Of a stretch of 12,073 nucleotides of DNA, positions 7,039 through 12,073 are shown piece after piece. Made by a program: the position numbers and the translations under genes. The notes under the pieces were generated by a model. It had not been told where the DNA came from. It saw only the letters and a list, made by a program, of their open reading frames with translations, and did no database searches. The stretch is from positions 1 through 12,073 of the forward strand of contig JAKLQL010000225.1 in the NCBI GenBank assembly GCA_022013395.1, written 5' to 3'. The stretch is from Acetobacterium sp. Lineage in GTDB: Bacteria; Bacillota; Clostridia; Eubacteriales; Eubacteriaceae. Each line of letters starts with the position of its first letter. The first letter of the stretch is position 1.

Positions 7039-7668
7039 ATGCATCTGATTGTTGGACTGGGAAACATCGGTAAAGAATACGATGGAACCCGGCATAATAT
7101 CGGCTTTGAAACCCTTGATTATCTCAGCGATAAAAAAGGAATTGCCATCAAAAAGAAGGAACAGAACGGTGTAACCGGCAGCTATCGTGAATTTGGTCAA
7201 AAGATCATGCTGGCCAAACCAACCACTTACATGAACAATAGCGGTCTCTGCGTGGCCGGGCTGATGAATTTTTATAATGTTCCATTGGAGAACCTGCTGG
7301 TAATCTATGATGATATCGATCTGGCTACCGGGGACGTGCGGATTCGGCAACGGGGTAGTGCCGGCACGCATAATGGGATGCGATCGATTATTCAACATTT
7401 AGGATCGCCGGAATTTGCCCGAATTCGGATTGGTATTGGTCGCCCGAAAATTGGTTCCGAATTGGTCCACTTTGTACTGGGGCGTTTTCCCAAAAGCGAA
7501 TTCCCGGCCATGGAAAATGCTGTAATGGATGCGGTCAAAGGGGTAGACGTTTTTATTAAAGATGGAATTGATCTGGCCATGAACCGTATTAATGTCCGAA
7601 AAAAGATTGACGACAAGCCTGAAAAAAAGGCCGAATCGAAGCCAGAAGATCAGAATAAATCAGAATAA
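7039..7668 (+). CDS. pth: Peptidyl-tRNA hydrolase
   Basis: Pth frees tRNA from peptidyl-tRNAs that drop off stalled ribosomes. The bacterial Pth active site is visible: Asn9 and His19 in GLGNIGKEYDGTRHNIGF, Asn67 in YMNNSG, Asp92 in IYDDIDL, and Asn112 in GTHNGMRSI. The 209 residues exceed the usual 185–195 because of a lysine/glutamate-rich tail after residue 187 (KKIDDKPEKKAESKPED). The tail looks disordered and lies outside the catalytic fold. ATG 7039 follows the prs stop by 8 bases. AGGA (7029–7032), overlapping that stop, serves as ribosome site, so the two genes are likely translated together. The Bacillus ctc gene that sits between prs and pth is absent here. A GC-rich hairpin follows in the gap before mfd. 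Confidence 0.95.
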   Translation: MHLIVGLGNIGKEYDGTRHNIGFETLDYLSDKKGIAIKKKEQNGVTGSYREFGQKIMLAKPTTYMNNSGLCVAGLMNFYNVPLENLLVIYDDIDLATGDVRIRQRGSAGTHNGMRSIIQHLGSPEFARIRIGIGRPKIGSELVHFVLGRFPKSEFPAMENAVMDAVKGVDVFIKDGIDLAMNRINVRKKIDDKPEKKAESKPEDQNKSE

Positions 7669-7709
7669 AGGACATCAGCACAGACGAGCAGAAGCGAATA
7701 CAAACAGGG

Positions 7710-7731
7710 GCCCGGGTTTAAAACCCCGGGC
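7710..7731. other. GC-rich hairpin between pth and mfd
   Basis: GCCCGGG (7710–7716) pairs perfectly with CCCGGGC (7725–7731) around an 8-base AT-rich loop, in the 78-base gap between pth and mfd. The hairpin stands out from the surrounding AT-rich spacer. No proper T tract follows on the plus strand (TATCCGTGTTT), so it is not a textbook intrinsic terminator. It could pause RNA polymerase, mark an RNA-processing site, or attenuate entry into mfd, whose start lies only 15 bases downstream. Confidence 0.6.
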
Positions 7732-7746
7732 TATCCGTGTTTAAAA

Positions 7747-9702
7747 ATGAAAGAAGAGATCATGGAATTACTTTATCAGGACCTCATGCAGGTCGAATCG
7801 ATTCAAACCATACTAAATAATCGTTCCGCCGGAGAAATCATTAATCTCTCCAACGTGAATAACAGCTTTAAAGAAGTGCTTGCCGGGTTGATTTTCAGCC
7901 ACAAAATGAGCCGGATTCTTTATGTCACTGCAACCGATTATCAGGCCCAGAAAACGGCTGAGAATCTGGGGAAAATACTGGGCGATCAAGTGCTTTACTT
8001 CCCGGCAGAACCGATTCATGATTATTTTGCCGACGTTCACAGTCAGGAAATCAATCATCAGCGATTGGCGGTATTTGAAAAACTCTTATCGGATCAAAAT
8101 ATGGTGGTGGTCATGGGGGCTGAAACCCTGCTAAAGAAGCAATTGCCCAGAGCAAAATTTCAGGGACTTGGCTTTTCGCTGGCAGTAGATGACACCTGGG
8201 ATCCCATTGAACTGACTAACCGTTTATTTGAACTCGGCTATGAAGCGGTTTCGCAGGTGGAAGCCAAGGGGCAGTTTGCTCATCGTGGCGGGATTATTGA
8301 TGTTTTTTCCCCAACTGGCCAGGAAGCCTATCGAATCGAATTTTTCGGCGATACCATTGAATCCCTGCGCGCCTTTGATCCCCAAACCCAGCTGTCTATT
8401 CAGGCGGTTGATCAGGTGGTGATTCTTCCCGGCCGAGAAATTATTTTAGATGATGTGGAGCGACGTAAAGCTCTGAAGCAAATCGAAAAAACCTATGGTG
8501 ATATTCCCGGTTATGCCGCTTTAGTTGAACGGATCGTCGAAGATCCCAGTAGTCATGATGAGACCCTGTTTGCGTTTGTCAAATCGGAGGGCCTGCTCTT
8601 GGATTATCTGGGCGATGCGCTGGTTATCTGGGATGAACCGCCCCGAATGAAAGAGTCCCAGGCAGTTTTTGTCAATAAACTGCACAGTGATTTTCAGACC
8701 CTGATGGATGAACGACTGATGTTTACTGAAGAAAAGAATAAATTCTATGCTTTTTCAAAAATTGAAAAAGCGCTGGAAACAAAAACCCAGATACGGCTTC
8801 ACTTATTTACGTCCCGAGGTAAAAAAGGGATCGCTCTGGATTTAGGCGTGAAAGAAAACGATTCGTTTTCCGGACAGATCCCTTTATTTATCGAATTTGT
8901 TAAAAAACAACTGGCAAACAATGCCATTATCCATTTGCGGGCTCGGGATGAAGCGGGGCTGGAGAAGCTGAAAAACTTATTAACAGAAGCCGACATTCAT
9001 CGTTTTACCAATGAGGTAGTGTCAGGGGTTCAGCTGGCCATTGGCGAAATCAGTGGTGGTTTTGAACTGCCGGATGAAAAGCTGATTTGTATCAATCAAA
9101 ATGAAATTATCAAAGAATCCACCCGGGGGAAAAAACGCCGACGGCAAAAAGGGCGCAAAATCGATTCCTTCACCCAACTGAATCAGGGTGATTTTGTGGT
9201 CCATGATACCCATGGCATCGGTATCTATCGGGGGATTGAGCAGTTGAAAATCGATGAGACCATCAAAGATTTACTGGTCATTGCATATGCCAATGATGCC
9301 AAGTTCTATTGCCCGGTAGACCAGATGGATGCCATTCAGGTTTACGTGGGAACCGGCGAGAAAAAACCAAAGATCAACCAATTGGGCACCAATGACTGGA
9401 GCAAGTCTAAATCCCGGGTGAAAGCGGCGGTTGAAGAAATGGCGGACGAACTGATCGCCCTTTATGCCAAAAGACAAAACCTGAAAGGCTATGCCTTTGG
9501 TGTCGATTCCAGCTGGCAGCAGGAATTTGAAGACTCCTTTCCGCATGAAGAGACCAATGATCAGCTACAGGCAGTGGATGAAATCAAAGAAGATATGGAA
9601 TCCCCCCGACCGATGGATCGGCTGCTCTGCGGGGACGTGGGGTATGGCAAAACCGAGGTGGCCCTCCGGGCTGTTTTTAAGGCCGTCATGGAGGGCAAAT
9701 AG
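7747..9702 (+). CDS. mfd: Mfd transcription-repair coupling factor, N-terminal portion ending at an in-frame TAG
   Basis: Mfd removes RNA polymerase stalled at DNA lesions and recruits UvrA for nucleotide excision repair. This part (651 residues) contains the UvrB-like region that binds UvrA (about 1–330, with AHRGGIIDVFSPTGQEAYRIEFF near 178), and a strongly basic linker (GKKRRRQKGRK, 461–471). The RNA-polymerase interaction domain follows (about 476–545, QGDFVVHDTHGIGIYRG), then the start of the translocase domain with Walker A GDVGYGKTE (629–637). The frame stops at TAG 9700–9702, after VMEGK, where the family continues QVAxLVPTT. On its own this chain has Walker A but no Walker B or later helicase motifs, so it should not be an active translocase. 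The start is ATG 7747, or possibly ATG 7762, which has AAGAAGAG just upstream. The same frame continues into the next entry; together they give a normal full-length Mfd. Confidence 0.85.
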   Translation: MKEEIMELLYQDLMQVESIQTILNNRSAGEIINLSNVNNSFKEVLAGLIFSHKMSRILYVTATDYQAQKTAENLGKILGDQVLYFPAEPIHDYFADVHSQEINHQRLAVFEKLLSDQNMVVVMGAETLLKKQLPRAKFQGLGFSLAVDDTWDPIELTNRLFELGYEAVSQVEAKGQFAHRGGIIDVFSPTGQEAYRIEFFGDTIESLRAFDPQTQLSIQAVDQVVILPGREIILDDVERRKALKQIEKTYGDIPGYAALVERIVEDPSSHDETLFAFVKSEGLLLDYLGDALVIWDEPPRMKESQAVFVNKLHSDFQTLMDERLMFTEEKNKFYAFSKIEKALETKTQIRLHLFTSRGKKGIALDLGVKENDSFSGQIPLFIEFVKKQLANNAIIHLRARDEAGLEKLKNLLTEADIHRFTNEVVSGVQLAIGEISGGFELPDEKLICINQNEIIKESTRGKKRRRQKGRKIDSFTQLNQGDFVVHDTHGIGIYRGIEQLKIDETIKDLLVIAYANDAKFYCPVDQMDAIQVYVGTGEKKPKINQLGTNDWSKSKSRVKAAVEEMADELIALYAKRQNLKGYAFGVDSSWQQEFEDSFPHEETNDQLQAVDEIKEDMESPRPMDRLLCGDVGYGKTEVALRAVFKAVMEGK

Positions 9703-9705
9703 GTG
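9690..9705 (+). other. In-frame amber with adjacent ribosome site and GTG inside mfd
   Basis: The bases read GGAGGG (9690–9695), CAAA, TAG (9700–9702), GTG (9703–9705). The TAG lies in the mfd frame at codon 652; a Gln CAG codon, one transition away, is what the family motif predicts. GGAGG lies 8 bases before GTG, an ideal Shine-Dalgarno spacing, so ribosomes ending at TAG could restart at once. Whether this is error, mutation, read-through or reinitiation cannot be told from the sequence. Confidence 0.7.
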
Positions 9706-11193
9706 GCCTTTCTGGTGCCGACCACCATTTTGGCTCAGCAGCATTACCAGACCGCTTTGGATCGTTTCAAAAAGTATCCGGTGAGTATTGGCCTGCTCAG
9801 TCGCTTCAGATCCAAGACCGACCAGGAAAAGACCTTAAAGGAACTGGCCGCTGGTCAGGTGGATTTAATTATCGGTACCCATCGCCTCTTGTCTAAAGAC
9901 GTTGTTTTCAAAGATCTGGGATTGTTGGTAGTGGATGAGGAACAACGGTTTGGGGTGGGGCATAAGGAACGGATTAAACAGCTCAAAGAAAATGTCGATG
10001 TGTTAACCCTCAGTGCCACCCCGATTCCCCGAACCTTGCACATGTCGATGATCGGGGTTCGGGACATGAGTGTCATCGATGAGCCCCCAGCCGGCCGGCG
10101 TCCGGTGTTGACCTATGTGATGGAATATAACGAAGCGATTGTCAAAGATGCCGTCCAACGGGAACTGGCTAGACAAGGTCAGGTCTATTTTGTCCACAAT
10201 CGGATCCACGATATTTTTGAAGTATCCCGAAAAATTCAGAAACTGGTTCCCGAAGCCCGGATTGTGGTGGCCCATGGCCGGATGACTGGTCAGGAACTGG
10301 AAGATATTATGGTGGACTTTTTAGAACGGGAGTATGATGTGCTGGTGACCACCACAATCATTGAATCCGGTCTGGATATTAAAAATGCCAATACGCTGAT
10401 TATTGATAATGGCGATTATATGGGTCTTTCTCAATTGTATCAGCTTCGGGGCCGGGTCGGGCGATCCGATGTCCAGGGTTATACCTATGTTACCCATCGA
10501 CCGAAGGTACTGTCCGAGATTTCCCAGAAGCGTTTAAAGGCTATCAAAGATTTTACCGCCTTTGGTTCGGGCTTTAAGATTGCTCTTCGGGATCTGGAAA
10601 TAAGAGGCGCTGGAAATATACTGGGAGCCGCCCAATCCGGCAATCTGGCTACCATCGGTTATGAGCTTTATTGCCGGATTCTGGATGAGGACATCCATGA
10701 ACGTCTCGGTAAAGAAATGGATTTCTCAGCCAGTGAGCTGCTGATCAATCTCAATGTCAGCAGTTACATTCCTGAGAATTATATCTCGGATGAAGAACTT
10801 AAATATGATATCTATAAAAAGCTATCCTATGTTAAATCAAAAGACGATTACGACGAACTGGAAGATGAGTTGCTGGATCGCTTTGGCGAAATCCCGGATG
10901 GGGTTTATAATCTGATGGCTTTGGCGATGATCAAACATCTGGGCCGGTCCCTGGGAATGACCGAGATCCGGGAACGGGGCAACAGTGTGCTATTCACTTT
11001 TGACAATGAAAAGGAAATTCCGATTCCAGATCAGGAGTTGATGAAGGAACTGTTTGGTACCTATAACATTAAATTCAACGCCGGAAAAGGTGATCAGATC
11101 CGTTGGCGAATTGTTTTAAAACATGACCAGGATCAGACCTATCTGAGAGCTTTGAGTGAATTTCTTGGTCGCTTGGTTTCATCAAAGAATTAA
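9703..11193 (+). CDS. mfd: Mfd, C-terminal translocase portion after the in-frame TAG
   Basis: This continues the mfd frame for 496 residues if read from GTG 9703, with no further stop or frameshift. It carries the remaining helicase motifs: PTTILAQQHY (motif Ia, about 6–15), Walker B DEEQ (78–81), SATPIPRT (motif III), TTTIIESGLDIKNANTLI (motif V), and QLRGRVGRS (motif VI, about 247–255). The TRCF/D7 regulatory domain (about 345–450, with SYIPENYISDEELK) normally masks the UvrA site. It lacks Walker A and the RNA-polymerase-binding domain. Conservation is as strong as in the upstream part, with no sign of decay. Combined with 7747–9702 the length is 1,149 codons, matching the usual 1,150–1,180. 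It may be expressed by read-through, by reinitiation at GTG, or not at all. It ends in TAA, 82 bases before the lipoprotein gene. Confidence 0.85.
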   Translation: MAFLVPTTILAQQHYQTALDRFKKYPVSIGLLSRFRSKTDQEKTLKELAAGQVDLIIGTHRLLSKDVVFKDLGLLVVDEEQRFGVGHKERIKQLKENVDVLTLSATPIPRTLHMSMIGVRDMSVIDEPPAGRRPVLTYVMEYNEAIVKDAVQRELARQGQVYFVHNRIHDIFEVSRKIQKLVPEARIVVAHGRMTGQELEDIMVDFLEREYDVLVTTTIIESGLDIKNANTLIIDNGDYMGLSQLYQLRGRVGRSDVQGYTYVTHRPKVLSEISQKRLKAIKDFTAFGSGFKIALRDLEIRGAGNILGAAQSGNLATIGYELYCRILDEDIHERLGKEMDFSASELLINLNVSSYIPENYISDEELKYDIYKKLSYVKSKDDYDELEDELLDRFGEIPDGVYNLMALAMIKHLGRSLGMTEIRERGNSVLFTFDNEKEIPIPDQELMKELFGTYNIKFNAGKGDQIRWRIVLKHDQDQTYLRALSEFLGRLVSSKN

Positions 11194-11197
11194 GGTA

Positions 11198-11234
11198 AAG
11201 ACCAGAGATGTTGTGTTAAACTAGGCAAGGTCTT
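11198..11234 (+). terminator. Possible weak terminator after mfd
   Basis: AAGACC (11198–11203) is complementary to GGTCTT (11229–11234), followed by AATTTTAT. The 25-base loop and short 6-bp stem make it a poor terminator. A TATGAT at 11242–11247 just after it could be a -10 box for the downstream lipoprotein gene, but no good -35 is present. Confidence 0.25.
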
Positions 11235-11275
11235 AATTTTATATGATATTAATAAAGAAAAGGAGAACTACAGAA

Positions 11276-12073
11276 ATGAAAAAATCTCGAATAATGGCTT
11301 TAATTCTGACAGGCGTGATCTGTGTCAGTCTTTTTGCCGGAGGTTGCAGTTTGGTTACGGTAAATCCTGAACAGGATAAGAAACAGGCGATCGCTGAAAT
11401 TGACGGAACGCCCGTGTTAAAAGAAGATTATAATAATTATATGGCGTATTATCAGATGTACTTTGACGCCAGCAGCATGACCTTCCCAACGGATAAAGAG
11501 CTAACAACACTTAAAAAAGATATTCTGAAGGATCTGGTCCGGGTTGAAACCCTTACTGCCAAAGCAAAAAAAGATGGGGTAACTGTTGATGAAACAGGTA
11601 TTGCAGCGAATGCGACCAGTATGTTGGGATCACTTAAGACAACCCTCGGCGATGATAAATATGCGAAGGTACTGGAAACATATAATACCGATGCAACATC
11701 ATTTGAAGCATTTTTGAATAAGTTCCTGTTGGATTACAGCTATGCCAATACCATGGAAACAAATTATACCAACACATTAAAAGCAGATCCAAGCAAAGAA
11801 CTGAATACCGTGGTTGGTACTGTTGGCAAAGATGAAGTCAAAAAAGATTTATACAATTATCGTCTGGCCAATGAGGAACTGCTGACCTATTATCAAACTC
11901 AGGCAGCGTTGAAAACAGATGATGCAACCATGAAGACAACGAATGAAACAATCTTTAATACCATTGCTGAGCAAAAAGCATTGGCGCAATATGCCGAAGA
12001 AAAAAACTTGACAGCTAAACAGGAAGACATTGATAGCTATGTAACAACGCAGCAGGCCTTTGTCAATTATCTG
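11276..12073 (+). CDS. SurA/PrsA-like foldase lipoprotein, N-terminal 266 residues (3' end outside window)
   Basis: I translated this from ATG 11276, which has AGGAGA (11261–11266) 9 bases upstream; the frame stays open to the window end. Residues 1–23 form a lipoprotein signal peptide: a basic start MKKSR, a hydrophobic core, and a lipobox-like FAGGC with Cys24. Lgt at 378–1148 would lipidate this cysteine. The mature part begins with a SurA-type N-terminal segment, AIAEIDGTPVLKEDYNNYMA (about 38–57), typical of peptidyl-prolyl isomerase chaperones that help fold exported proteins outside the membrane. A related segment, VVGTVGKDEVKKDLYNYRLA (about 179–198), suggests an internal repeat of the chaperone module. 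No PpiC (parvulin) domain is visible in the part seen, so catalytic activity is unproven; it could be a non-catalytic SurA_N lipoprotein. Genes of this kind often follow mfd in Firmicutes. Confidence 0.8.
   Translation, partial: MKKSRIMALILTGVICVSLFAGGCSLVTVNPEQDKKQAIAEIDGTPVLKEDYNNYMAYYQMYFDASSMTFPTDKELTTLKKDILKDLVRVETLTAKAKKDGVTVDETGIAANATSMLGSLKTTLGDDKYAKVLETYNTDATSFEAFLNKFLLDYSYANTMETNYTNTLKADPSKELNTVVGTVGKDEVKKDLYNYRLANEELLTYYQTQAALKTDDATMKTTNETIFNTIAEQKALAQYAEEKNLTAKQEDIDSYVTTQQAFVNYL

Noticed and set aside
7028..7048. Read-through of the prs TAG as evidence for pyrrolysine use
   Set aside because: The frame meets TGA after five codons and the Prs C-terminus is already complete at TAG, so it looks like an ordinary stop. 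lgt also ends in TAG, with another TAG six codons on.

Overview
The window looks like the chromosome of a low- to mid-GC anaerobic Firmicute (Clostridia). The gene order purR–spoVG–glmU–prs–pth–mfd–(SurA/PrsA-type lipoprotein) is the Firmicute 'spoVG block' known from Bacillus and Clostridia. Strong AGGAGG-type ribosome binding sites, TATAAT promoters and the EACEYVDSF motif in MurC (which I recall from clostridial MurC proteins) fit this. A Eubacteriaceae/Acetobacterium-like host is my best guess from overall protein flavour, but I cannot prove it from sequence alone.

Left arm, read on the minus strand (about 1–2981): a membrane protein cut by the window edge, lgt (prolipoprotein diacylglyceryl transferase), a small DUF4190-type membrane protein with its own terminator, and murC (UDP-MurNAc–L-alanine ligase, TTG start). 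A 262-bp divergent intergenic region (2982–3243) carries an extended −10 promoter for murC. On the other side it carries a perfect match to the PurR operator half-site (PurBox) just upstream of purR.

Right arm, read on the plus strand (3244–12073): purR, spoVG (followed by an intrinsic terminator), glmU, prs, pth, then mfd, and finally the first 266 codons of a lipoprotein foldase-like gene. Functionally the block combines cell-wall precursor supply (murC, glmU), PRPP synthesis and PRPP-sensing purine control (prs, purR), translation upkeep (pth), transcription-coupled repair (mfd) and envelope protein export (lgt and a lipoprotein that would be its substrate).

Two things stand out. First, mfd is full length in one frame (1,149 codons) except for a single in-frame TAG at 9700–9702, where a Gln (CAG) codon would be expected. 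The stop lies between Walker A and the rest of the helicase motifs. It is followed at once by a GTG codon with a well-placed GGAGGG, so the gene could be a recent knock-out, a sequencing error, a read-through gene or a split two-chain Mfd. Second, MurC has Arg in place of the P-loop glycine (GTHRKT instead of GTHGKT), also one base from the normal codon. The rest of the window is ordinary, well-conserved housekeeping sequence. I see no mobile elements, CRISPR arrays, tRNA or rRNA genes.
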